From: Galeopsis tetrahit
Taxonomy: Eukaryota; Streptophyta; Magnoliopsida; Lamiales; Lamiaceae
Length of the DNA: 64,000 nt
Assembly: GCA_963675135.1 (NCBI GenBank)
Contig: OY776120.1
Span: 58,896,063-58,960,062, forward strand
Reading direction: 5' to 3'
Part shown: in pieces, positions 12,216-23,649 of the stretch
How the letters are laid out: every line of letters starts with the position of its first letter
Position numbering within the stretch: the first letter of the stretch is position 1
Made by a program: the position numbers and the translations under genes
The notes under the pieces: generated by a model
The model's input: the letters and a program-made list of their open reading frames with translations, nothing else
What the model was told of the DNA's origin: nothing
Database searches by the model: none

Positions 12216-12940
12216 CAAATTGGACACACGAACCAACACCTTTACCGTTTGTTATGCATATAAACCCAAAAAAATGTAGAGCACATCTAAATAATAGGAA
12301 CAACTTCATTACTATGTGCTTGGTTCAGAGTGGGAGTCGTACCTTTCTCTTGTGTGGATACGAAGAACGACAGCTTGTATGGTTAATTTGACCTGCGATC
12401 AGAGTGCCCAGTAAATACAAGAGAATCGTAAGTAAATAACACGTGCAATGGGCATGATTTCACAAAATGCAAGTAAGAGAAAGAAAACGAAAAATTTGGA
12501 CACACGAATCATACCCCTGTTTGTCGAAATTGACTCCAGTTGAAAGTGAATTAATGTGTGGATAGCAATGTATGTAGGTCATCTATGTACGGAGGCGTGT
12601 GTGGCGGAAAAAATTGGCGCCAAGACCCTACATCCAATTTCACTTTACCGCCAAATTCATTACAACATACTGTGCAAATACAATTGGGGGTATTCTATTT
12701 TTAATTCACAACTACCCCCACCTACCACCTATCATCCAACTACTTGTAATTAAACACAATCGGCCACACATTTGTAGTTATATAAACCAACGTATCTGAT
12801 ATGCATAAAAAATTATCAAAACTTACTATCATAATCCACATTCTACCAGGAAGTAAGTGTTTGATAGTAAGAGATATTTTAGGTTGGCTAGCTCATTTTA
12901 CATCGACTGTACTTGTTAAAAATTGCTTATTTTATAGGTT
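12216..12940. other. Spacer and promoter region upstream of the GRF gene
   Basis: AT-rich sequence between the CACTA right end and the GRF-finger gene. No other gene was recognised; it should contain the promoter and a possible 5' leader of the plus-strand gene (an acceptor-like TTTTATAG lies just before its start codon). Confidence 0.4.
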
Positions 12941-13402
12941 ATGGGCTCTAGGTCGAAGTTCGATAACGTCGGCTCGTCGCTCAATCGATCATATGCGTAC
13001 CAAACGAACATGTGTTGTTATTGTGGATACCATCTCAGTGTGCAGACGTCGCGAACGAGGGCAAACCCTGGAAGACGATTTATTGCGTGTCCGAACAATA
13101 GAGTACGAACAATCTCATTGTGTACACACTTTTATTAAAAAATCATTGTCTAACAAGACTTGTCTTCGTTTGGTTTTCTATAGGATGGGAAATGTGGTTT
13201 TTTTGAGTGGTTGGACGAAGAGCTTCCCGAACGGACTTTGGTCGTAATTCAGGCGTGGTACGACAAGATGAACAAATACGAGAAGCGTATCGCGAAGTAC
13301 GAGGCAGACGGTGAAAGCCTAAAAAGAACAATTGAAGTCGGAAGAGTATGCGTGTGTGTGCTTGTAGTTGCAATTATTGTACTATTTGCTACCAACAGTT
13401 GA
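12941..13402 (+). CDS. GRF-type zinc finger protein with C-terminal membrane span
   Basis: Two exons, 12941-13102 and 13184-13402, join in phase 0 to give 126 residues. The finger is read across the junction: CCYCG at residues 25-29, T-x-x-NPGRRF at 39-47, a Cys at 50 and KCGFFEW at 57-63, the spacing of a GRF zinc-binding domain. Residues 75-103 (KMNKYEKRIAKYEADGE) look like a short coiled coil, and the last 20 residues are a hydrophobic span (VCVLVVAIIVLF). This finger/coil/membrane arrangement is common in small plant proteins of unknown function, many in transposon-rich DNA. It is unusual as cargo of a Harbinger element. The role is unknown; nucleic-acid binding is inferred from the GRF finger. 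Confidence 0.72.
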
Positions 13403-13830
13403 ATAATAAGAAATGTTTATTTTTTCTAAAAAGAACAAAAAAATTGACAACACAATACACATAAGAAAGCAAACATTTTTTGGTCTATGCCCACGTGAGT
13501 TTTTTGAAGCTGGCAGAGGAATATATTCCCTGCATGGTTTGGCTCATTTGGTCTATGCCCACTTATTACTTGCCATACCAATTGATTATTGTTTTGTGGA
13601 TGCAAATGAGGACAAGCCAACTGCATGCGTCCACATCTTTTTATGTTGCAGGTGAATATATTCCCTCTATTTTGGTCAACATAGCAATCACTCCCAAACA
13701 TAAGCCCTAAAAACTTCTATTTGAAAAAACACAAGCATGTCCATATATACATTACATGCCACTTGTCTACTACATTACCATAAAATTTTACGCACTACCT
13801 AAGGATAATATAAGGAGAGAGTGTAAAAAA

Positions 13831-14617
13831 ATGAGTCGAGAAATAGCCCTCACTCAGGACGATTTTCTGTACGGATTGGAATGGACGGCGAAAATGGACC
13901 GAGTGTTCTCGGATGCGTTGTCCGACAATGTTCGAATGGGACTTTTTTATGCCCACGGTAGCGGATACGACAACTTCTATGGAATAGATGGTGCTCGCTT
14001 CGCGGTGAACATGCTAAACAAAACGTCGTTTGACTATGAATTCTGTAACATACAAGTGGAGCGCCTACGGATGCGGCACGGTGTTTTTTCATGGTTGATG
14101 CGTCTTGAGGGTGTTGAGTACGACGAATCTACAAATGTTATTCGCACAGATGACGACACGTGGTCGAACATCATCCGGGTAAAAATTATTATTTGAGTGG
14201 TTGTTGCGAAAAAACATAAAAAGTTTATACTAATATGTTTGCAAATAACAGGTCAATCCGTTCGCCCAAGCATATCAAGAGGAGGGTGAGCCTGAATGGG
14301 TGCCTTTAAAAATTATATTTGGAGAACCCACGGCTGAGCGTACTCAACTACACGAGTCTCCTACACACTTTTTTGAGCATATTGAACAGCTCGAGCATGC
14401 CATTGATTGTGCAACCACGAGGGGAAAGGGTGTTGTAGGAAGGAGTAGTTCGGATGGCGACACAAGCTCATTCAATCGTTTCTGGAAATCACTTAGCAAA
14501 TTTCGTGACGATCCAAGTTCCATTAACTCAAAACCTTCGGCATCGGACGACACATGCGGTACCCCGAAGAAAGGTCCGCCGCCAAACTGGGATAACGCCT
14601 CTCCATGGAAGAAGTGA
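13831..14617 (+). CDS. Myb/SANT-like DNA-binding protein C
   Basis: Exons 13831-14178 and 14252-14617 join in phase 0 at GT-AG sites to give 237 residues. The N-terminal half is a Myb/SANT-like domain: W-T-A-K-M-D-R-V-F near residue 22, a GYDNFYG loop, a V-E-R-L-R-M-R-H helix, and D-D-T-W-S-N-I-I-R at the exon boundary. Exon 2 opens with NPFAQAYQEEGEPEW and P-L-K-I-I-FG, the conserved sequence that follows this domain in plant Harbinger-associated Myb proteins. The C-terminal third is Ser-rich and ends in a short Pro/Lys stretch. It is the third such gene in the same 14-kb interval and is clearly different in sequence from A and B. Confidence 0.72.
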
Positions 14618-15413
14618 ATCAATGAGCCGTTGATCTTGTGTCGAACGTCCGTGTTCCGTTTGTAGTTTTAAAGTTATTAGTGTACTATTGAATTGGTATG
14701 AAGTCAGGTGTTGTTAAACTTGTTATGCATTTATCCTAATGTTTTCACTAGTGTCTAGGTTGTTCTGTAATGTACTACTTTATTGTGCTTATTATGTATA
14801 TCTCTATGCACACCACTATCGTTTATGTTTAATTTGCCATTCAGTCATTGTAGTATTAGTAGAAACGTGTGTTTAAAGTGTTGTATTTTCCATTCCAAAT
14901 ATTATGTATTCATATCAATATGGTTGCGATGTAAAAATAAACAATGCTCATAACAAAAAGCATAAGACACATCCCCTAAAACAAAAATACGAATGCAAGA
15001 AACTCAAAAATAAATAGCCACAATATTAGTTCAAAGAGTGCAAAAAAGATAAAACATTAGTTGTTCAAAATGTACACAAAGGACGACACATTAATTGTTC
15101 AAAATGTACAAAAAAGACGACGCATTGGTTCTTCAAAACGTACAAAAATTTACCACATCAATTCATGTACTGGACGGCTACCAAAAGTTACTTTCACTAC
15201 GAATTGTTATACTTCGCACTAGTACGTCCCTCGACCACACGGACTGGGAATATGACGATAGCAGTTACGGGGCCGATTACTATTTTCAGAATATCCAATT
15301 CCAGCCGGGATGAGAGGTTCCACTGCAATATATGGCCGAGCGTACTTGTCTAGCCCTTTCAGCTCAAACACTCGATGACAACTATTGTACAGAGGAAACC
15401 CACACAATCGAAA
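14618..15413. other. Spacer between convergent genes
   Basis: A short direct repeat around TTGTTCAAAATGTAC occurs near 15062 and 15100. A minus-strand open frame at 15219-15407 has protein-like composition but cannot be joined in frame to the upstream exon at any visible splice site, so it is not called as coding. Confidence 0.35.
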
Positions 15414-15884
15414 CTATGCATTCCACTCCCACTCCTACAATCAAATATTGAATTGGTTACCAACACCAACATCAGTGTAATTGACTCAAAAATATATAAT
15501 CAAATAAAAGGTTTCTACTACCTTTCCATTGTTCCAGTACACAGTTGGATCAATCGTCGCCTCGTTAGTGTTGAAGTTATACAACACCCCCTTTGTCCGA
15601 AACAAGAATGCACGGAAGTATAGGTGACGAGTGGAGATGTCTTCCATCTTCATCTTGATAACAACAGGTGACACTTGCAGACCAGAAGGTGACTCGTAAA
15701 TCCGTGCAACATCAGCAATAAGAATGTTATACTTCACATTTGAGTTGATTGTTCGTGTCTTCAACAAGTCCTCCACAGTCTCAAGCAGAGAGTCTTCGTC
15801 GTGGAAAGTCCAGCCTCTGAATACACGCGTATCAAAGTCATCGCTGAGCTGACACTCATTCGGATGGACACTTGAACTAGCCAT
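15414..15884 (-). CDS. Hypothetical protein in the Harbinger candidate
   Basis: I do not recognise this protein. A minus-strand exon at 15884-15522 encodes 121 residues starting MASSSVHPNE and containing an even mix of charged and hydrophobic residues with predicted beta-rich stretches (V-V-I-K-M-K-M-E-D-I). A GT donor follows AAAG, and the next acceptor (TGTAG at 15435-15437) leads into a 7-codon final exon ending in TAG, giving about 127 residues. No signal peptide, membrane span or zinc motif is visible. Longer alternatives using the open frame at 15219-15407 would need an unseen splice site. Its placement inside the TIR-bounded interval suggests transposon cargo. Confidence 0.45.
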
Positions 15885-17155
15885 TCTACACAGCTGTATT
15901 GAGAAAGAGAAGGATACGGGTTCGTTAATATGCATGTACAAATGTGACGTTGTATAAACTACAACTAATGTTCATAACAGCAGCCATCACAACATTCAAC
16001 ACTTCATACACCACATACACACTAAACCCTAAATAAACAGCCGGAAGTACATGTAATAGGTAATAAATTGAATTTCAATTTAATAAAGACAGTAGTATTG
16101 GCACAAGGTCTCCAAAAATTAAAATGAATTACACTTTAATAAACACAGCAGTAGAAGTTTTAGAGATGCATATGTAATAAGAAATTACCAGAAAATTCAA
16201 TAATTATAAAAGGGTTGTAATCAGTATTTAGACATCCATGGGCATACACACAAAACCCAACTACATTCCATCAACAAGAAGATCATCAAACTTCCCTCAC
16301 TGTAGAAGGCAGTATACAACTAAGTAATGTAATACCACCCATGACAGCAACTAACCTACAAGTACTACTGTTTGACATGCAAACTTAAGGCAAAGAAAGC
16401 ATGTATCATAAGAACATAAACTCATCATCACAAAACATATCACTGTTTAATTAGACCTAAATAACACAAGAAATCACCAATACAAAAAAAAAAAAAAAAA
16501 ACAAAAACAGACCGTGCAACACCTGCAAATCCACAACCCTCACACTGTAGACATAATGAAAAGATAAGAAATTAGAGTTTGAGTGGTGCGTACCGATGAA
16601 ATACAGAAAGATCCAAACTTTCACAAACCGATCAAACGCGCGTTTTCGAGACACTATTCCCAGAACCCTAGCAAAAAATGAACAGATAATCAAAATGCAT
16701 GTGTATAAACCCAAAAATTTGAAAAAAAAAAAGGAAGAAGAAAGAAAAACAAGAAACGTGAGCGACGGCCACTAACTCCGACGCCGAAGGTCGCCGACAC
16801 CAATAGATCCCTTCGCCACCAGGTCGCTGGCCTGAAGTTGTCGCCAACTCAAAATCGCCGAATCGGAGTGGAAGAGGAAGAGTCTCGAAGAAGTAAATTG
16901 TGACAGAAAGTGTAGATTTTGGGTTTAAATATGAAGGGCATAGATGGTATTTGGGTTTCCACACCAAAGCCGCTTTTTCCCAAGATTGCCTATCTCACCT
17001 CATTTCCAAAGACAAAAAACGCAGTGTATTCTTCAACTTGTAATGGGCTTCCACTTTTGTAGTGGGCCTTGGTGACTTCCACAAAACACAAAAAAGGCCA
17101 AGATTAGACCAAATCTCACATTTATCATGTCTAATCTTGGCCACCAAATGAACCC
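15885..17155. other. Right-terminal non-coding part of the Harbinger candidate
   Basis: AT-rich sequence with an A-run at about 16482-16501 and ACA-rich tracts. A CG-richer patch at 16755-16870 could be a former 5' leader (minus strand). The final 15 bases are the proposed right TIR. No gene is supported. Confidence 0.4.
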
Positions 17156-17158
17156 TAG

Positions 17159-17672
17159 ATCTATTGCACCGATACATTTAGGTCTAAGGCCTTGTTTGCT
17201 TGATGAGTTAAGGGTTGGGTTTGAGGTGTAAATACACCTCCTTCCATGTATGGTAACATTTGATTTTTATATTCATATGTGTGAAAAGTGAACAAATATG
17301 AAATAAGTTCATAAACCTAAAGTTTACACATTCTTAACTCACCTTAACCCAACCCACAGTTTAAACTTTCATTTCAATCAATTGCACGAGTGTTTTCACA
17401 TTGTCACCGTAAACCGTATGTCTCACATAAGTCTTTGTAAAATAAAAATGGTTCAATCTCACTAGAGGTGCACATCCTAATATATGTAGTGAAATTATGA
17501 ATTTCCTTTCACAATTGCACGAGGAGGTTTCAGAACGTTTTACTGGCACATTCAAAATAATCAAAGGTCATGAAAATCTAAGTCAGAAAAGTAATAATAT
17601 TAACAAAATTGAGCAAGAAAGAATAGGAAAAACTAATGAATTGTAAAAGTACGACTACCATATCCTATATCC
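17159..17672. other. 3' flank of the formin gene
   Basis: About 500 bp separates the formin stop codon from the proposed Harbinger end. At 17190-17360 there are partly inverted GGGTTGGGTT blocks and a GGTGTAAATACACC palindrome that may be a decayed MITE. The formin polyadenylation region should lie in this interval; no clear signal was chosen. Confidence 0.3.
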
Positions 17673-20600
17673 CTACGATTCATCGTCCGAACTTGATGTA
17701 TCGATTCGCCTATCAGCAATAGCCGGGAAGAGTCGATGTCGAGGATCTGGTGGGGTAATTTCCTGACGAGCCATCTGTGGAGGAGCAGCCACTGTTCTAC
17801 TCGATTTTCGCGGTGCATTCTTCACTTCTTTACATACTTTATCCAATATTATAAGAAAATCTCGAACAATAACAAACAACCTTAAACCCTCGTCCTTGCC
17901 TGAATTTCCATGGAAGTAATCTGCAGTGTTCTTCACTAGTGACATTATCCGTTTATCCTCCTCGCGGGCCCCCATGACGTCCACCTCAGCATTCCGTACA
18001 AAGCTTCTTAACAACTGGTTAAACCCGTTTTCTTCCGGAACATTCCTCATATCCGAATTTAGAAAGTTCCGGGCTTTATCTAGTGCTTGACCAAGCTTCG
18101 TAACTGTTCCTGATAAGTTATCAGCATCTAAAACTGCAGCCTTTTTAACGTTCACAAGCTCGTTACCCAGACCGGAGACGACCTGGAGACCAAGGCTCCT
18201 TAAATGCTCGTCTGAATCCTCAACTGGATCATTGGAGATTGCTCGAGCAGCTTTTTTGCCTTCAGACCGGATTATTTCCTCAACAACAAAGTGCAATAAT
18301 GTAGTTTTACCATCTGTTCCTTTCACATCTGATAACTTGAGTAGTGTATCGAGCTTGAATGCTTGTGCACCACCTCGAAATGTTCCGTCGTTCATACGAT
18401 TCCCCGTTTTAAGAACAGCTTCTAGAAGCTTAAAAAATAACCGGCTTTCTCGAAGTTCTGTGCAAGCTGCCTGAAAATGTGGACAAAATTTAGAAAGAAC
18501 TTCCTGTTGTAAGATGTACAGAATTATTTGTTCATAGCTTTGGAAGGTTAAACATCATTTTTGATCCCCCTCTTTCTCTCACTAGTTTGGTCTTGAAAAT
18601 ACTACTTTTTTACTCCCACCATTTAATTGACATAATCAACTATTTGGGGGTGCTAAATGTAATTATTTAATATTTTTTTTGAGTTACATTTAAGTTCAAA
18701 ACTTTTAAATAATTACATTTAGTACCACAAATAGTTGATTCCATCAGTCAAAACTGAACTTTTATGACCAATTTCGAGGGTGAGTGAAATAGGGGGACAT
18801 CTGGCCCATCGTGACGGAATCAACTATGTAAAGCACTTAATGAGAAAGCATTTTTTGAGTCATTGTAATCCAGATTTGAGTTATATTTTCTCACCTCCAA
18901 AACTTCAAAAGACTCTCTCAACATTGTAGTCTCCTCCTGAAGAGTGCACATGAAAAGCAAAGATTCTAGTCTCTTAAATGCGAATGGAATATCAACCAAC
19001 ACTTTCAGAAAGCGCTCTGCAGGAAATAGTTGAGAAAGCTCGCCGCTATAGAGTCTCAGTTTCAATTCTTCATCAGGTGTCGGTGCCATTTTCATTAAAG
19101 TCTGAATAAGTTCCGGATGAAGCTCGTTACCTGATTCACTTAAAGGGGTTAGTAGTGTTTTTCATGAATATCCTCATGAAATCAAATTTCAATATTTGAA
19201 GGGTTTTTTTAAACCAAAAATAGTTCAAGGAGCCTTAGGGATATGTTAATGCATTATGCCATTATGATTCAGTAAATACACTTCCATGACATTACTTAAG
19301 CAGATATGGAAACTCAATTTACTAGTCGATGGTTTATAATCAGAAGTGCACAACATTAAGAAACAAATCCAAGGCACAGCATCATTATCTTCGATACCAG
19401 ATATCTGTGCAGCATTATTCTCTTGATATCAACTTCCTTTTCAAAAAGTGTTATTGAATTACTAACGTCAACACTGAAATTAAAACTAAACTTTGTATCG
19501 TAACAACTTCCCTCCCTAGTCAACAACATGTTAGATATATACTACACGTCTATGAAACTTAATAATTTAGTCACTTTTGTTAAGATGATTTAATCATACC
19601 TCTACTAGATAGCACAATAGTTTTTATACTCAGTAAAAATACTTAAATTAAACAATGAAAAGGGAAACAAAATAACCTTCTTTTAGAGCATCACAAACTT
19701 CCTCGGTGGTCACATTTAAAGCTTTGAGCAGAATCGATATATTCTGCGACTTCTTGGGATCAATTAGTTGGATATATTGGGGAACAATATCTAGGGATGA
19801 TGACTCTTTGTTGGCCTCATTCTTGTTATTCCCAGGAGGGGCATAGCCAAATAGAGTTTCTATCATCTCTTCATTGAACCTGTTCATAAAGACATTTCAT
19901 GTATATAATCAGTGACGTAGCATATTGTCGAAACATAAATCAACTAAAAAATGGGTGTAATTGTTTTTCAATCTGTTTTAATATTAGTCTCGATCATTAC
20001 GACTAGTAACAAACAAAATAGTGTGGAGATTGTCTAGATTTGAGCATCTTTCATTTTTCACATCTTTAGTTCATCATAATTCTAATTATTGAATAATAAT
20101 TTCATTGCTTACATGTAAAAATACACAGATTTGAGAAATAAACTTACTGAAATGACCCCGATTTGATTTGATGCCACACCATCGAATTATCAGGATTAGC
20201 CAGTACTTTATCCCAGAAGAAAGGCTTTAGTTTAGTTTTACTACTACCAGCCTCACTCTCTTCAGCTGATGAATTACGTGGGCCAGGAGGTACACTACGA
20301 GGTGGTTTCAAGCCCACAGGTGGCGGCCGTGGTGGAGGCCCACCACCACCTGGAGGAGGTGGTGGCGGAGGACCACCAGCCTTGGCACCATGAGGTGGAG
20401 GAGGAGGTGGTGGACGAGGCCCAGGTGGAGGAGGAGGTGGGGCACTAAAGGAAGACTTTATAGGCGGGGCGGGTGGGGGTACGGGAGCTGGGGGTGGTTT
20501 AGGAGGTTCTGTCCTTCCGGGAGGCGGTTTTAGTGGCGGCAATCCAGGTGTCACCACCACACTATGAGGCCTCTGGAACGAGTTCCCCACTGAGTTGGTG

Positions 20601-22930
20601 GAAGCCCCTGCAGTAGTTCTGATTGGGGTATGGATTTTTGAATTGCTTTGGGAATGTGATTCCATGTAGTAGTTTCCATTATGGTTCAATTTGTTATTGG
20701 TTGACTGATTACCAAACTTTTCTTCACTTTCTAGACTGAAAGACTTCTGTGGAGAGGCTACAGAAATTGAAAGGCAAATAAATAAACCGAATGATAAGAT
20801 GCAAGATGACAACGGGCTAAAATCACGACCTTAGCGTTTATTGCAGTCATTTAGACAATTGGGTTATAGCAAATCAAACACCAATTAAAATAAAATTTTG
20901 CAATTGAATCTTAAAATTCGGGGTAACAGGAGTGCTGCCCGGATGATTCAATTGCAATATTTTTTTATTAAAGTGGTGTTTGATTTGCTATTATCCAATT
21001 GTCTAGATTAGACTGCAATTGATGCAAGGATCATGATTTTAGCCATAAACAATAAGGAAATGATATTTTACCAATAGAATAATCACTTAAGCTTAAGCTG
21101 AGAAGGGGCCTCTCATCGTTTTTACGTCCAGAACCCGAGCATTTACGACAGAAAAGAAAGAAGAGTGCAGCAATAGCAAATGTCACAGAAGCAGTTACAA
21201 CAACAGCAATAATAATAGTCCTCTTGCTCGACTTTCCATTGCTGGAATTCAGATCAGAAGCACCACTAGAAGTTTGATCACCAACAGTAGGCGGTGAAAT
21301 GGAGCTGTTTATATCAGGGAAAAAGGGAACTGACGGAGGCAGAGCCGGAATCGAAGGTGCTGGACTAGGCGACGAAACAATTGGGGATGGAGCAGGTGCA
21401 TCTCCAGACGTCTCAGCTAGCACACGTCGTTTAGAAGACCAGGGCAGGTTATAGAGAAGCCTCAAATACCAGATATTTGAACTTTTTTCGTCTCCATTAT
21501 CACGAACTACGAGATTTTCTGCCCTTATACAATCTACAATGATTTGATTAACCTGAGGGAACAATCTGGACATCCTATCATTCAAAACTTCATCTCTATC
21601 GCCTGTCTTCTTCTCCACAAAATGGAATTCGAGATCTTGTAAAGTTTTCTGAGCATGTAACAACTCGTGCATACATCTGTCCCTTAATAACTCAGCCTGC
21701 AGTAGAAATTCTATCAGACTATCATTGCATACTATATGCGCAATATACATTATACACTAGATCAACATTATAGCCATGCTTCTCCGAAGTTCAAGAAAAC
21801 TGAAGAAGATTGACACAAGGATCATACGCTTAATTTTCACAAGTAGGAAAAGTTTCTGGAAACTAAACAACATATCAGATACTGTTATCGAGATATCAGA
21901 ATTTGTAACCTCTAATATATTGATGAATTAGAACGGTGTGACAAAGTATTTACAATAACGTATTGAGGCTTATGTTTTTTTTTATAAGAAAACAAAGATT
22001 TTATTGCTAAACAATTAGTGACGAGAAATTCCTGTTGTGTTCATCAGATTTATGCAAATACAGACACTATTCCTTAGAAAGGTTCAGTAATGTAGACCCT
22101 TGCAACCACTATGACTCTCTCAAATTTTACAAACCATAACGCCAATCCCTAGCAAAATCCAATAAAGATAGACCCTTAAAGACACTATGTTTAATCTTAT
22201 CCCAGGTACGTCTCATTCATGGACTCGTTGACATCCTAAAAAATCCTCTTATTTCTTTCTAACCAAATAAACCATAACAATACCGCCACCACGATTCTCC
22301 ACAGAAATTTCCGTTTTCTATTAATAGGAGCTCCAAGATTACATTGTAGCAGCTCGTTGACAGATTCAGGAAAGACCCATTGAACGAAGAATTTTGTTTT
22401 CTTTAGGTACACTCTCCTTTTAACTAATGTAGCACATGATTTGCTAAACCCAACTGCTCCTATAGCATCACACAAACTCCCCAAAGATTTATATTCACTA
22501 TTTTTGAACTAAAATTTGCTCCCAAAATCTCCAGTAAATAATTCTTCATTCTCTTCAAAGGAATCAACAAATTTCATTTGGAACCTACACCTTAGTTGAT
22601 AGTTGATACACTGAAAGGAGATATTATTGCAAGAAAAACACATGAAACAATTAATTTCAAGAAGCAAAAGGCAACTTTACAATTGAAGATGAAATCAGTA
22701 CAAACCTTGTATCATTATGCACTCAAGAAAATCATCTGAAAATTGAAAAAATTAAGACAAAGACAAGGGTAAGAGCAACATACCATCTCCAGATTAATAA
22801 CCCCTGAATCTATTAAATAAGCCGCCAGTAAGGGGTGTTGTTCCTCCAACTTGCTCTCCACACCGAGTGCTAAAACCACAAGAACAAAACCCACTAAATA
22901 AAACATCCCTCTCTTTTCTTGAATCTTCAT
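17673..22930 (-). CDS. Group I formin (actin nucleator), FH5/FH3/FH11-like
   Basis: Six minus-strand exons (22930-22784, 21696-21072, 20757-20148, 19879-19677, 19130-18895, 18470-17673) join in frame at GT-AG sites to give about 872 residues. Residues 1-25 are a signal peptide, followed by an extracellular region with a Pro/Ser-rich stretch (about 145-180), one membrane span (about 209-233), a cytosolic proline-rich FH1 (about 328-425, runs of PPPPPP for profilin) and an FH2 domain from KLKPFFWDKV (about 430) with FNEEMIETLFGY, LKTGNRMN and GGAQAFKLD. This is the plant class I layout: a plasma-membrane or cell-plate formin that nucleates and caps actin filaments. All exons are open, so the gene looks functional. 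Introns hold MITEs and a LINE tail. The exact paralogue cannot be fixed without a tree. Confidence 0.93.
18563..18800. mobile_element. MITE in formin intron 5
   Basis: The ends, GATCCCCCTCTTTCTCTCAC on the left and the inverse of a GTCCCCCTATTTCACTCACC on the right, are imperfect inverted repeats, and the inner arms around AATCAACTATTTG and CAAATAGTTGATT pair well. The 240-bp foldback lies between exons 5 and 6 and should be spliced out. Confidence 0.6.
20841..21018. mobile_element. Foldback MITE in formin intron 2
   Basis: The left arm (TTGCAGTC, then TAGACAATTGGG and AGCAAATCAAACACCA) and the right arm (TGGTGTTTGATTTGCT, then CCAATTGTCTAGA and GACTGCAA) are nearly perfect inverted repeats around a short loop. 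It occupies most of the small intron between exons 2 and 3. Confidence 0.7.
21965..22500 (-). pseudogene. LINE 3' fragment in formin intron 1
   Basis: The minus-strand sequence at 22484-22236 translates to the zinc-binding tail of plant LINE reverse transcriptases: a CATLVKRR region followed by LLWFIWLERNKRIF, with WR-RYGL-type residues further on. The rest of the reverse transcriptase is absent. The fragment is in the same orientation as the formin and is 5'-truncated, as is usual for LINE insertions. The poly-A end is degraded near 21970. Confidence 0.6.
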
Positions 22931-23649
22931 CTTTCCAATTAAACAAACTACTTCTCATAGCATTAGCCCATCAATGAAACAGCAAAAACAAACCCCACTT
23001 GCTTTTTATTTCTAAATCTTTTACACCATTTTTATAACAAAAGCTCGGGTTATAACAAAAACTTTTGGCAGAAATCACACTTGAGGAAGAGGTCAGAAAA
23101 GAGCATCAGCCAAGAAAAGGGATTCCCACAACAATTCTTGAATCGAAGAATAAAATTTCTTAGCTTGGGGGTTCTTACGGCGTAGGGCCAGATCCACCCA
23201 GAGGCGTTATAGTTATGAAAAAAAATTAGTAACAAATAGCGCGTCAGTTGACCAAGAAAATTCTTTCTTTCTTTGAACAAGGGTTTATTTTCTTTTGCTG
23301 TGTGCCAACTGCAAAGGTAGCTGACAAATTTTACAGACTAGTTTTTAAATCATTTCTTTTTTGTGAGTTTCTAGTCAGCAGACAATTCCACTTCATCTAT
23401 ATTTTTGCCCCTTCTGTCCCAATTTTATTATACCGCAAGGTGAGGAGGAGGCCTTTGTTAACATTTTTTTTTTTTAAAGAAAAATCACTTCAAAAATTGA
23501 ACTTCTAATTTTATTTCGCCTACGAATTTGTTAAGCCTTTTTTGTTTTTCAACGATTCGAAAGAGTAAACATGGAAGTTCGATTCTTTGTCCTTTCTTTA
23601 AAAAGCCTTGAAACTAGAAAGGACTTATGTTTTAGAATTGATAGATTTT
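22931..23649. promoter_or_regulatory. Formin upstream region
   Basis: This is the 5' flank of the minus-strand formin gene and should contain its leader and promoter. Pyrimidine-rich tracts on the minus strand lie just before the start codon. No TATA box could be assigned with confidence, and no other gene is visible. Confidence 0.35.

Larger units (their letters stand above)
3024..17155. mobile_element. Candidate 14-kb multi-gene PIF/Harbinger element
   Basis: The left end GGGCCCATTTGGTGG and the right end (read on the minus strand) GGGTTCATTTGGTGG match at 13 of 15 positions and are flanked by TAG at 3021-3023 and 17156-17158. A GGG...TTTGG terminus and a 3-bp duplication fit PIF/Harbinger, although the duplication is usually TTA/TAA. 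Inside lie an intact Harbinger transposase and three Myb/SANT-like genes, plus a GRF-finger gene and one unknown gene. A CACTA element is nested at 9528-12215. The boundary pair is an inference from short TIRs; two adjacent elements sharing similar ends is the main alternative. Confidence 0.5.

Noticed and set aside
15219..15407. Possible second exon of the unknown minus-strand gene
   Set aside because: No acceptor joins it in frame to the donor at 15521; the in-frame continuation ends after seven codons.
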